In this document: positions 1 through 6,747 of the stretch, piece by piece
Layout of the letters: each line of letters starts with the position of its first letter
Numbering within the stretch: the stretch's first letter is position 1
Virus record (IMG/VR): IMGVR_UViG_3300023273_000411
Coordinates: 1-25,116 of that record
Strand: one strand, 5' to 3'
Length of the DNA stretch: 25,116 nt
Source: a virus
The notes under the pieces: model-generated
The model's database searches: none
What the model was told of the DNA's origin: nothing
What the model saw: only the letters and a program-made list of their open reading frames with translations
Made by a program: the position numbers and the translations under genes

Positions 1-679
1 AACCACCTATCGTAACTGTGGCACTATGAGTTGCACTTCCCTTCTGTATCATATCAACATCATTATTAGAATTGTTGATGGTTAAGTTTAGTGTTTTATC
101 TTGGTTACTTTCCTGTCTTGTATAAACATCATTATTACTACCATAGATATTTGTAATGTTTGAATGTTCGTGTCCTGAGTTATTTGATCGTTGACTTCCC
201 AAAAACTTATTGTTAGAACCATGAATATCTAATCGTGTAAAATGTCCACCATATTCATAATCATCTATACTATGTAGTGTTCCGTCAGCATCAACTCTGT
301 GTCCTTGATAGAAATCAACATCATTAGAATTGCCTGCTATATGAAACTCAAACTTATCACCGCCACATGGAGATTGATTACATGTCTGTGTAACATTTAG
401 ATTGTTACTGTCACCATCCAAGTCACCACCCCATAGTGCACCACTGCCCCATGCTGAGGTATATCCAACATAATTATTGTCACCTTTTTGGTCAATGTCT
501 ACTGTATTACTCGCACCACCAAAACTAAAGTTTACCTCGTTGTTACTACCCTCTACAGAGACAGTAATGCTGTTTGAGTTACCGCTGGTAACCTGTTCAA
601 TGGTTATGAGGTTATCAGCATATGCTACACTCATCATAAGGACGAAACTAGTTTTGATTAATAATAATTTGCGAATCAT
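1..679 (-). CDS. curlin-repeat secreted protein, 3' end outside window
   Basis: Open frame running off the left edge with no stop, so the C-terminus is missing. The start ATG ends at 679 and has a strong GGAGGG ribosome site at 685-690. The protein begins with a signal peptide (MIRKLLLIKTSFVLMMSVAYA) followed by DNLITIEQ. It then carries degenerate repeats of curlin type: hydrophobic-x-hydrophobic strands separated by GNSN, GSNN, GDNN and NSNN turns, with Gln in ITIEQV and VDIDQKG. A Cys pair (TCNQSPCGG) is unusual for curlins. It starts inside the 3' end of the FecR-domain gene (32-nt overlap) and is the last visible gene of the curli operon. By analogy with CsgA/CsgB it may be exported through CsgG and form amyloid-like fibres. 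The repeats are clear; the function is inferred. Confidence 0.85.
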   Translation of the reverse strand, partial: MIRKLLLIKTSFVLMMSVAYADNLITIEQVTSGNSNSITVSVEGSNNEVNFSFGGASNTVDIDQKGDNNYVGYTSAWGSGALWGGDLDGDSNNLNVTQTCNQSPCGGDKFEFHIAGNSNDVDFYQGHRVDADGTLHSIDDYEYGGHFTRLDIHGSNNKFLGSQRSNNSGHEHSNITNIYGSNNDVYTRQESNQDKTLNLTINNSNNDVDMIQKGSATHSATVTIGG

Positions 680-1736
680 TCGCGCCCTCCGTAGTGTGTA
701 GCATAAGATCAGGCGTGCCAGCCTGACGCAATGTAATACGTGTATCCTGTGTGCTAGGTGTTTTAATGCTTACCACACGTCCATCAACCTGTCTGTATAT
801 TTCCCAGTCTTCCTGTTCACCGCCAAATATTTGTGTATTGCCTTCTTCATATACACCTGCTACGATGGGATTGGTTGGAAAACGATCTGTTTGTTCGTAC
901 AATCTTCTGTTTAAAATATCTAGAATATTAGCCAGTAGATCAACATCCAGTAAGTTAAAGTCTAGTCTTGTAAATGCCAGTTGTTCTTCTTCTAGTTCAT
1001 TTACTGCTAGTAAGTCAATGTCTAGTTCATTGAAGTCTAATAAATTATTAGTTTCTTCATCTTTTGTATATTCTTTTTCAATCTTCTTAGGTCGATTAAT
1101 AATTAACAGGTTGTTAATCTGTGCTTCAGATAAATCCAATATCACTGGCTTTGCTGGAGATTTTTCGGTGGCAGTTACAAGTGTTGCTTGAAAGGCCTTG
1201 TTCATAATAACAGTGCCCACATCACTTGTAACTGCTATTTCACCTACTGTACCGTCCGGGTTTGGCAATAGTATGACTAGAGAACGACCAATCTCGTCCA
1301 CGGTCATACTGAATGCCGTTCCTCTAACACCAATAGACGCGGTGGGAGTGCGGATGCTAACAGACTGTTGGTTCTGTTTTGCAATAAGTCCACTGGCGTA
1401 TCGGACAGTACCCAACGCAATTTTAAGTCCTAGTTTGCTTGCGTTAGGCTTTTTTGGATCATAGACAAATTCATCTATGACCAATTTTGAATGTTTGTCA
1501 ACACGAACTTTAGTTTTATCTGCAAATCCTATTCCTACAATACCGTTTCCTGATCTAACTTCATCACGCATTTCAATACCAAAGCCTACTTCGCTTGACT
1601 TCTTATCGCCACTACGAAGCACTTCAGCAGATCCCATCTGCTGTTCGACTTTGCCTACTGCGGCATGCGCTACGGTTACAAAATTAATCTGTAACAGTAA
1701 TAGTAACGCTAGAACTAGACCCGTTAGTTGTAACAT
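648..1736 (-). CDS. FecR-domain exported protein
   Basis: 362 aa. A Leu-rich signal peptide ends at about residue 25 (VTVAHA/AVG). Residues about 30-190 look like a FecR domain: an N-terminal segment with GNGIVGIGFADKTKVRV, then the typical core SVSIRTPTASIGVRGTAF around residue 125-143. Residues about 230-275 hold an acidic leucine repeat, with NLLDFNELDIDLLA echoed by TRLDFNLLDVDLLA. In cellular FecR the domain is periplasmic and signals to a sigma factor. Stand-alone FecR domains occur in many envelope proteins, so signalling is not implied here. It overlaps the curlin-repeat genes on both sides (53 nt upstream, 32 nt downstream), so it is very likely co-translated and envelope-related. 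No strong Shine-Dalgarno precedes the start, which fits translational coupling. Confidence 0.8.
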   Translation of the reverse strand: MLQLTGLVLALLLLLQINFVTVAHAAVGKVEQQMGSAEVLRSGDKKSSEVGFGIEMRDEVRSGNGIVGIGFADKTKVRVDKHSKLVIDEFVYDPKKPNASKLGLKIALGTVRYASGLIAKQNQQSVSIRTPTASIGVRGTAFSMTVDEIGRSLVILLPNPDGTVGEIAVTSDVGTVIMNKAFQATLVTATEKSPAKPVILDLSEAQINNLLIINRPKKIEKEYTKDEETNNLLDFNELDIDLLAVNELEEEQLAFTRLDFNLLDVDLLANILDILNRRLYEQTDRFPTNPIVAGVYEEGNTQIFGGEQEDWEIYRQVDGRVVSIKTPSTQDTRITLRQAGTPDLMLHTTEGANDSQIIINQN

Positions 1737-2382
1737 CTACAGTACTCGCTTCTGCACCTGATTGAGTTATACTTGTTGTATTAGACGAACCAGTAATTCC
1801 TAGTGTAGTGTCATGCTGTGATGCACCGCTCTTAGTAACAGTAACAGTGTTAGTGCTACCAGTAATATCAACGTCTGTGATCTTATCTGTTACACTAGCT
1901 GCTGTTGAGTTTTCTGTGATAGTTACGCTATTACTTCCGCCAGTAATATCAACATCAATGTCAACATCATCAACGCCACTGGCAGTTGATCCTACACTAG
2001 TACTAACTGTGTTTGAGTTACCACCACTTGCGTTAATAGTAATGTCGACATCATCTGATCCACCGTTGCTACCGCCTGTAGTACCAACCTGGACGTCAAC
2101 GTCTGATGAGTTACCGGTTATGTTAGAAGTAATATTGGCGTTGTCGCCATAGATATCATAATCTAATTCGTTGCTTGTACCAACCTGATCGATGTCCATA
2201 GTGGTTGTAGCACCGTCACTGACGCTGTCATCACCACTTGCACCAACACGGTTACTTGAACCGTCTTGGTTAATATTAATTGTTGCACTACTACCTGTTT
2301 GATCAATATAGATCAAATTGTCAGCAAATGCTGGTATAGACATTGCTAACAGTAGTGTTACTCCTCCTACTATGCTCCTCAT
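1684..2382 (-). CDS. curlin-repeat secreted protein (CsgA/CsgB-like)
   Basis: 232 aa with a signal peptide (MRSIVGGVTLLLAMSIPAFA) and then DNLIYIDQTGSSATININQDGSSN, which matches the curlin pattern of alternating hydrophobic/polar strands with Gln and Asn/Gly turns. The body is almost entirely Ser, Thr, Asp, Asn, Gly and Val in short repeats (VDVDITGSTNTVTVTKSG, GITGSSNTTSITQSG). It contains no aromatic-rich or globular segment. Start support is AGGAG at 2390-2394, 7 nt before the ATG. It sits directly downstream of csgG, where secreted curli subunits would be expected. Amyloid formation is inference from repeat type; unusually many Asp residues could also suggest Ca-binding beta-solenoid behaviour. 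Confidence 0.85.
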   Translation of the reverse strand: MRSIVGGVTLLLAMSIPAFADNLIYIDQTGSSATININQDGSSNRVGASGDDSVSDGATTTMDIDQVGTSNELDYDIYGDNANITSNITGNSSDVDVQVGTTGGSNGGSDDVDITINASGGNSNTVSTSVGSTASGVDDVDIDVDITGGSNSVTITENSTAASVTDKITDVDITGSTNTVTVTKSGASQHDTTLGITGSSNTTSITQSGAEASTVDVTTNGSSSSVTITVTD

Positions 2383-2406
2383 AGTATTTCTCCTAAAGTT
2401 CTTTTA

Positions 2407-3249
2407 TTAGTTGACGTCTTCTAAATTCGATTTAGACTCCTTGTTAATAAATTTTTCTGGAAGCTTTGTACTGTCATAGTTCCAGTATCCCTTGCGCTTG
2501 CCTTCTTTAACCATTTGCACAACAGCAAACTCTATTGCTTGCCTAACAGCATAGTTAACTGGTTCATTTGTGCTTGTGCCTGCTTCTATCTCTAATACCT
2601 TTGTACCTAAATCATAAAATTTGAATACATTAATAGAAGTATTTGTGCTGAGTATTGTTTTCTCTGCACTTACTGCTAGAATAACTTCACCTGTGAGTAC
2701 GCTAACTGCTCGTAAGCCTATAGTTACAATGTCGGCCCTCCATTCTGTCATAGGCCCTATGCCCATAATACGTGCGCCAGCACCTCCTGTAAACTTGTTT
2801 GTATCGTAGCCTACAATGCCACCCTCAATGATAACACCTGCAAACTTTAGTGGAGCAAGTCCTTTATCAGGGTCAAACTTCTGTCTTGCTTGGCGTATGA
2901 TCTGTCGTTCTTTAACCAGAGCTTCCATTCCACCACGTTCGACCACATCAAAGAAGTTACCATCTGCAATGTCATCTAATGCTTTTATTAGGTATATCTC
3001 TGCACCTTGTGTTACCGCAGTACTGATGTTTGCAATGTTGTCTGCAGGCTTGCGCTGCCCTGTTTTATCTAAAAAGTTATAAACTGCAACCGTAACAGGT
3101 TTGTTGTTAGAGATCTTTGGAAAATCTCTAAGTCCCTTTTGTAATGGTGTGACTGTAGGTGTAGGTGACATTGTTTTAGCAATCTCATTGCCAACCACAC
3201 ATCCTGTTAGACTAAGTGCCATTACTATTGTTGCAGCAAGTTTAAACAT
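2407..3249 (-). CDS. csgG: CsgG curli secretion channel lipoprotein
   Basis: 280 aa, close to the 277 aa of E. coli CsgG. It begins with a lipoprotein signal and lipobox LTGC (Cys17). Recognisable CsgG blocks run the full length: VTVAVYNFLDKTGQRKP, NISTAVTQGAE, FFDVVERGGMEALVKERQII, GVIIEGGIVGYDTN, GGAGARIMGIG, VSVLTGEVI, KTILS, VFKF and TSNEPVNYAV. CsgG forms a nonameric outer-membrane pore that exports curli subunits. Of the pore constriction residues known from E. coli (Tyr51, Asn55, Phe56), Tyr and Asn are present in VYN and NISTAV, but Phe is replaced by Ile. The gene overlaps csgF by one base (TAATG). Family assignment is firm; a working pore in the infected cell is inferred. Confidence 0.95.
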   Translation of the reverse strand: MFKLAATIVMALSLTGCVVGNEIAKTMSPTPTVTPLQKGLRDFPKISNNKPVTVAVYNFLDKTGQRKPADNIANISTAVTQGAEIYLIKALDDIADGNFFDVVERGGMEALVKERQIIRQARQKFDPDKGLAPLKFAGVIIEGGIVGYDTNKFTGGAGARIMGIGPMTEWRADIVTIGLRAVSVLTGEVILAVSAEKTILSTNTSINVFKFYDLGTKVLEIEAGTSTNEPVNYAVRQAIEFAVVQMVKEGKRKGYWNYDSTKLPEKFINKESKSNLEDVN

Positions 3250-3695
3250 TAGAATCCAAATCCACTTGTTGGAATAATTAGAGTTGTTACTGTACCATCT
3301 GAGGCAGTTACAACCAGTTTAACTTCGTCTCCAATAGTATCATACTCTATAGTGTTTCCTAAAATTACAATTGTCCCGCTGTCTTCCGCTGTTTCCCCAA
3401 ATAACTTCTCACTCAACTGTTTACTTAATTCAGCGTAAACGCGACTTTCAAAGTTCTTCATAAACTTGTTAATGTTTGTATTTTCAGCTTCACGCTCTAG
3501 CTCTCTAGCCTTAGCTTCTTCTTTGGCTTTAATATCAGCCTTGCGTTGGTGTGTAAGGTTTTCAATAGTCAATACATGACTGCTATAGCCATGCCCACTA
3601 AAGGCAGGTGAACGCCAAGTGTGTCTAAGTTCCCCAGCGGCTGCTTGAGTAAAAAAAATCACGCTGAAAAAGACTGTAGCTATAACAGTTCGCAT
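3249..3695 (-). CDS. csgF: CsgF curli assembly factor
   Basis: 148 aa from the ATG ending at 3695. That start is chosen because GGAGGAG lies 7 nt upstream at 3703-3709; a longer frame to 3737 would run into a terminator hairpin and the late promoter. A signal peptide ends at AAAG/ELRHTW. The mature N-terminus ELRHTWRSPAFSGHGYSS parallels the CsgF segment that plugs the CsgG pore (E. coli GTMTFQFRNPNFGGNP). Then comes a charged helix (residues about 45-95), followed by a C-terminal beta region ending in TSGFGF. CsgF normally couples CsgG to the CsgB nucleator at the cell surface. First gene of the operon csgF-csgG-curlin-fecR-curlin. No csgE or csgC is visible. Confidence 0.88.
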   Translation of the reverse strand: MRTVIATVFFSVIFFTQAAAGELRHTWRSPAFSGHGYSSHVLTIENLTHQRKADIKAKEEAKARELEREAENTNINKFMKNFESRVYAELSKQLSEKLFGETAEDSGTIVILGNTIEYDTIGDEVKLVVTASDGTVTTLIIPTSGFGF

Positions 3696-3714
3696 ATCCG
3701 TACTCCTCCGCCCA

Positions 3715-3722
3715 TATTTATA
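3715..3722 (-). promoter_or_regulatory. T4-type late promoter for the curli operon
   Basis: Perfect TATAAATA on the minus strand. It is followed 6 nt later by a G, then the GGAGGAG ribosome site and the csgF ATG. It sits directly downstream of an intrinsic terminator, so the curli operon is insulated from upstream transcripts and should be expressed late. Confidence 0.8.
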
Positions 3723-3723
3723 G

Positions 3724-3753
3724 AAAAAACCGCACATTAATATGTGCGGTTTT
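3724..3753. terminator. intrinsic terminator between small genes and curli operon
   Basis: A 12-bp stem (3726-3737 with 3742-3753, core ACCGCACAT/ATGTGCGGT) with a 4-nt loop, flanked by A and T tracts. On the minus strand the stem is followed by six T. The plus-strand T run is shorter, so its main use is probably to stop minus-strand transcription coming from 3776-4085. Confidence 0.8.
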
Positions 3754-3775
3754 CTTATAGCCTATATATGAGTTG

Positions 3776-3925
3776 TTATTCCATCACTCGTTGTTTAAAA
3801 CTATCTACTATAGTTTTAATTTCTACAGCAGTAAGTGGAGTTAAAGGTCTTGCTTTATACCAATTACTAATCTGAAATGAATTAACTAATAAACTAAGTA
3901 TATTTTTTAGTTTATTAATTATCAT
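3776..3925 (-). CDS. 49-aa small protein, unknown function
   Basis: The ATG overlaps the end of the preceding gene (ATGATAATTAA, 11-nt overlap), which suggests translational coupling. The product (begins MIINKLKNILSLLVNSF, ends IKTIVDSFKQRVME) is small, basic and probably helical. A terminator follows 23 nt after the stop. No family is recognised. Support comes from the overlap, the terminator placement and coding-like composition. The gene is AT-rich and could be a chance frame. Confidence 0.55.
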   Translation of the reverse strand: MIINKLKNILSLLVNSFQISNWYKARPLTPLTAVEIKTIVDSFKQRVME

Positions 3926-4085
3926 AATACATGCCTAGATTATGCATATGCATCGCTGAACGAGCACGTGATGTGCCGTAGCGTACACAAGCTGCTGCAA
4001 AGTTTTTACCAAATTTCTGAGTACGGGTCTTAAAGGCGTCCCATAAGCCTGTTTCCACCAATAGGGTGCTTGTTAAAAAAGACAT
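3915..4085 (-). CDS. 56-aa basic small protein, unknown function
   Basis: Start at the ATG ending at 4085, preceded by GGAG (CATGGAGAAAAAATATG). An upstream in-frame ATG lies within the promoter and has no ribosome site. The product contains a basic helix-rich part (KTRTQKFGKNFAAACVRYGTSRARSAM) and ends in LGMYYDN. No family recognised. It is the first gene after the sigma70-like promoter at 4188-4217, so it is probably an early host-takeover gene, with the 49-aa gene downstream. Confidence 0.6.
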   Translation of the reverse strand: MSFLTSTLLVETGLWDAFKTRTQKFGKNFAAACVRYGTSRARSAMHMHNLGMYYDN

Positions 4086-4187
4086 ATTTTTTCTCCATGT
4101 GTATATGTGTGTGCTTGAGGAAAGCAATACCCCGGTCTTTTCCGGCGTCGCGCTTTTGAGGCATGCGTCATGCCATACTGTACTGTA
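4086..4187 (-). other. structured 5' leader, about 100 nt
   Basis: The leader between the promoter and the 56-aa gene can fold. GGCATG-ACG-CATGCC makes a 6-bp hairpin and CCGG...CCGG a second one. A two-codon frame (ATG GCA TGA) lies near its 5' end. No riboswitch class is recognised. This accounts for most of the gene-free interval 4086-4267. Confidence 0.35.
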
Positions 4188-4217
4188 ATAGTACAATATT
4201 ATTTATTGATTAGTCAA
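4188..4217 (-). promoter_or_regulatory. sigma70-like promoter with overlapping late-type box
   Basis: TTGACT (4212-4217), 18-nt spacer, TACTAT (4188-4193) on the minus strand. A late-type AATAAATA occupies 4200-4207 within the spacer. It would drive the 56-aa and 49-aa genes. Confidence 0.55.
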
Positions 4218-4267
4218 GGAAAAATGCGTTTATCTAATGTAAAATCTGTTATGCGGAAATGTAATAG

Positions 4268-5671
4268 TTATTTTTTAAACTTGAAGCTGATTTTGCCGCG
4301 GATGCCTGTCGCATCAAAATTCTTTGAAGTGTTGATATTAACTTTGCCTTCAAATACTGGTGGCCAAACAAACTTAAACTCGTTCATTCTAATATCGGCA
4401 CCAGATTTACTTGTACCAGCATAAACTTGAGTAAGTGTACTGAAGTTAAGAAGTGCTTTAACTGCTTCAGTTGGATCTGTGTCATTTAGTTTAAGTTCTA
4501 AAAATCTGCTAAGGGCAGCGGTTGCATGATAGATTACATTATAAAGTGGTTTGTCTGTATCAGCACCGTATGTAGGTAGTAAATTCTGCAAACGTGGTGT
4601 AAGATCTTCAAGTGTACTTTTGTTGCCCTGCTTTGCTTTCTTAATTTCAGTAGCAATTACAGATGCATCATTTTCATCAATTAACTTCTGCTCCAAACAT
4701 AACTGAATAAAGCCTGCTGGTGCACTCATTGTTGCTACAGTTTCTACTAGATTAATAAAGTCTGGATATGTATCCATTACCTGCTTAAAGTCTGCGTCGT
4801 TTTTCTTTAATTCAATAGTAGCATAAAGTCCTGCTAGACTTGCTGCTGCGCCTCCACCTGTTTTTGCTTTACTACTAACGCCAACTTTGCGGCCGTTTGG
4901 TGCCACAAGTTCACTGTCTGTTAAAGCATTGGAAACATCTAGAGGGAAAATAATCTTACAATTAGCAAACTTTTCACCGCCTAGTAGAGCTTCTTCAGCC
5001 TTAAGTAGTACACCCGGAGGAATAACTTGTCCTGTAATTACTGCTATAGGTGCTGCAAATTCACCAGTATAGTTTTCGTGTATACTTCTATACTTTTCAC
5101 CGTCCTGGATAACAAAGTCTTTATTACCCTTTGATAGTTCAGTAATATAGGATACCATTTGTGATTTAAGATCGTCTGGAATACCGCTAGCATTTTTAAG
5201 AGCATTCGCAATCTGTGCAGGTTCGTATGGACCTTCACTAGTGAACACACTGCTAGGTTTAATGGCGTATGCCTCTTTACGTGCTGTTTTACTACCAAAC
5301 TTATATCCGCCATGTCCAGGCTTTGCGCCTGCTGGTATATCTGTCATAATACCTGCAGAACTACGTACATTCTTAACGTATCTTACATAATACTCATCAA
5401 CATCTTTTGTAAGCATGTGGACAATATATAATCCAAGCATGCCATTGTTAGGTTTGTTTACAACATAAACCTCACCCTTAACTTGTGACTGAAAGTTTTT
5501 TAACGCTTCGTTACGTTGTTCAGGTGTTTCAAATTGCTTTTCGGAAGTGTCAGGCCATAGAATAAGCTCTACAAAAGTAGATGTGTCTGTCTCATCCTTA
5601 GGGTTGTAGAATTCATCGCCTTGTCTGCGATTTGGGAAGCCTACACTTTCAAGCAAATCTTTTAATAACAT
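4268..5671 (-). CDS. 467-aa protein of unknown function, late expressed
   Basis: Not recognised. The protein is soluble-looking, without a signal peptide or membrane segment. Features include an N-terminal region rich in Asp/Glu, a Gly-rich stretch GVSSKAKTGGGAAASLAG near residue 260-280 that could be a nucleotide- or phosphate-contacting loop or a linker, a long helical middle, and a basic C-terminus (GIRGKISFKFKK). A perfect late promoter lies 7 nt before the ATG with no Shine-Dalgarno, so the mRNA would be nearly leaderless. No good alternative start exists, because the next ATG is about 75 codons inside. Late timing suggests a virion, packaging or assembly role, but that is inference only. 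Confidence 0.8.
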   Translation of the reverse strand: MLLKDLLESVGFPNRRQGDEFYNPKDETDTSTFVELILWPDTSEKQFETPEQRNEALKNFQSQVKGEVYVVNKPNNGMLGLYIVHMLTKDVDEYYVRYVKNVRSSAGIMTDIPAGAKPGHGGYKFGSKTARKEAYAIKPSSVFTSEGPYEPAQIANALKNASGIPDDLKSQMVSYITELSKGNKDFVIQDGEKYRSIHENYTGEFAAPIAVITGQVIPPGVLLKAEEALLGGEKFANCKIIFPLDVSNALTDSELVAPNGRKVGVSSKAKTGGGAAASLAGLYATIELKKNDADFKQVMDTYPDFINLVETVATMSAPAGFIQLCLEQKLIDENDASVIATEIKKAKQGNKSTLEDLTPRLQNLLPTYGADTDKPLYNVIYHATAALSRFLELKLNDTDPTEAVKALLNFSTLTQVYAGTSKSGADIRMNEFKFVWPPVFEGKVNINTSKNFDATGIRGKISFKFKK

Positions 5672-5678
5672 AGTAAAG

Positions 5679-5686
5679 TATTTATA
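5679..5686 (-). promoter_or_regulatory. T4-type late promoter, almost abutting the start codon
   Basis: Perfect TATAAATA followed by CTTTACT and the ATG at 5671. A late transcript would start within 0-2 nt of the ATG. It overlaps the last codons of the upstream gene. Confidence 0.7.
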
Positions 5687-6413
5687 ATATTTCCCAGTCA
5701 GTTAGTGTGTAGTAATGTAGCCCGTCCTTAGCCTCATGCTTGATGGGTGAACCCTTAACTGGGAACGGATGTTCGATAGTCTTTTGCCAAAAGTTGCGGA
5801 AGGGACAATTTAAATCCATTTCCAGCATATACAAGCGATCATTTTCATCGTGGCACCAATAGCAAAGCCAAGAATCCCGATGTTTAAAACTGTGCCTAAA
5901 TGCTTTTTTAATGTGACTATCAATAAATGTTAGTGTAGTGGATATTTCCTTGCCGTGCGGTTCACTAGCCAGCCAAGGTGTGTTGTTGTAGTTTTTCCGC
6001 ATTGTCTCTAGAATACTGTCTTCAGCATACAGTCTAGGCAAGCTAGCAATCATACCAACATGGTCTGCTGTAAAACTCTTGTCAGCTCTTGTCAAATATT
6101 CAAATAGTTGTGTGCGAAAGCGTGTCATATGTGTTTTACGCATACTGAGCATCATAAACTTCTGCCCATAATAAGCACGGATTTTTTCAGCATGCTGGAT
6201 ATACTTTGGCTGATTAGCGGGTCGAAAAATACCGATATCCTTAAATCCTGTATTAAAAATACTAGACTCTAGTGATTGGAATACTTCTGTATAATTACTG
6301 AGTCTGTTTTCATACATGTAGCAACTAATAGCAATAGGATCTACTGGTAGTTGATACTCCTTTAATGGCTTCTCGACCTGCTCTTCTCTAAGAACTTGTA
6401 TGATACTTGTCAA
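5682..6413 (-). CDS. 243-aa protein of unknown function
   Basis: The start is uncertain. A TTG at 6413 has AGAGG 5 nt upstream and gives LTSIIQVLREE as N-terminus; a TTG at 6428 (five residues longer) is the alternative. The next ATG is too far inside. No signal peptide. The protein is rich in Tyr, Phe, Trp and His, with a WLCYWCHDENDR segment near residue 185-195 and a C-terminus GLHYYTLTDWEIL. No family or catalytic motif is recognised. It overlaps the MazG-like gene by 26 nt and its 3' end holds the late promoter for the 467-aa gene. Confidence 0.75.
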   Translation of the reverse strand: MTSIIQVLREEQVEKPLKEYQLPVDPIAISCYMYENRLSNYTEVFQSLESSIFNTGFKDIGIFRPANQPKYIQHAEKIRAYYGQKFMMLSMRKTHMTRFRTQLFEYLTRADKSFTADHVGMIASLPRLYAEDSILETMRKNYNNTPWLASEPHGKEISTTLTFIDSHIKKAFRHSFKHRDSWLCYWCHDENDRLYMLEMDLNCPFRNFWQKTIEHPFPVKGSPIKHEAKDGLHYYTLTDWEIL

Positions 6414-6747
6414 TGTAACCTCTATCAATTAGCCGGCGCCGCTTGAAGGCAACACGGGTTTGTATTTCATTCTCATCCAACAGATCTTCTGCGATGAGGA
6501 TATCCAGCAATACTTTTACATCTGCTGCTTCTTCCGTGAGATCATTAAGTGTTTTTTCATTTAGACCATGGCGTAGAACTTTACTGCAACGCTGCGTAAG
6601 TTCACCGCATTCTTCCATTAGAATGATTAGCACTTTTTCAAGGTCAATTCCAGTATAAGGATGATTGTAACTGTCCTTGTATACTTTATTTCCTAAGCCA
6701 TCGTAGGACCATAATCTTTTATCCGGGTCTAGCCAACTGTTAGCCAT
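6388..6747 (-). CDS. MazG-like nucleoside triphosphate pyrophosphohydrolase
   Basis: 119 aa from the ATG at 6747. An ATG at 6753 is also possible; AGGA at 6757-6760 is 9 nt and 3 nt from the two. The all-alpha NTP-PPase signature is visible: LIILMEECGELTQR (EExxE), then LTEEAADVKVLLDIL (ExxD) about 30 residues on. These acidic residues bind Mg in the family. Phage MazG enzymes hydrolyse dNTPs or alarmone-type nucleotides to monophosphates and are common in marine T4-like phages. The gene overlaps the end of guaC by a few bases and the next gene by 26 nt, so it is co-translated with nucleotide-metabolism neighbours. The family is well supported; the substrate is unknown. Confidence 0.85.
   Translation of the reverse strand: MANSWLDPDKRLWSYDGLGNKVYKDSYNHPYTGIDLEKVLIILMEECGELTQRCSKVLRHGLNEKTLNDLTEEAADVKVLLDILIAEDLLDENEIQTRVAFKRRRLIDRGYIDKYHTSS

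Noticed and set aside
751-1191. Plus-strand frames opposite the FecR, curlin and csgG genes
   Set aside because: They are antisense to well-supported genes, have Ser/Leu-rich shadow composition and no ribosome sites.
1684-2382. CRISPR or DNA tandem repeat in the curlin genes
   Set aside because: The repetition is at protein level, with variable DNA and no spacer-repeat pattern.
3696-3737. Longer csgF start at 3737
   Set aside because: It would place coding sequence inside a terminator and the late promoter and lacks a ribosome site; the ATG at 3695 has GGAGGAG.
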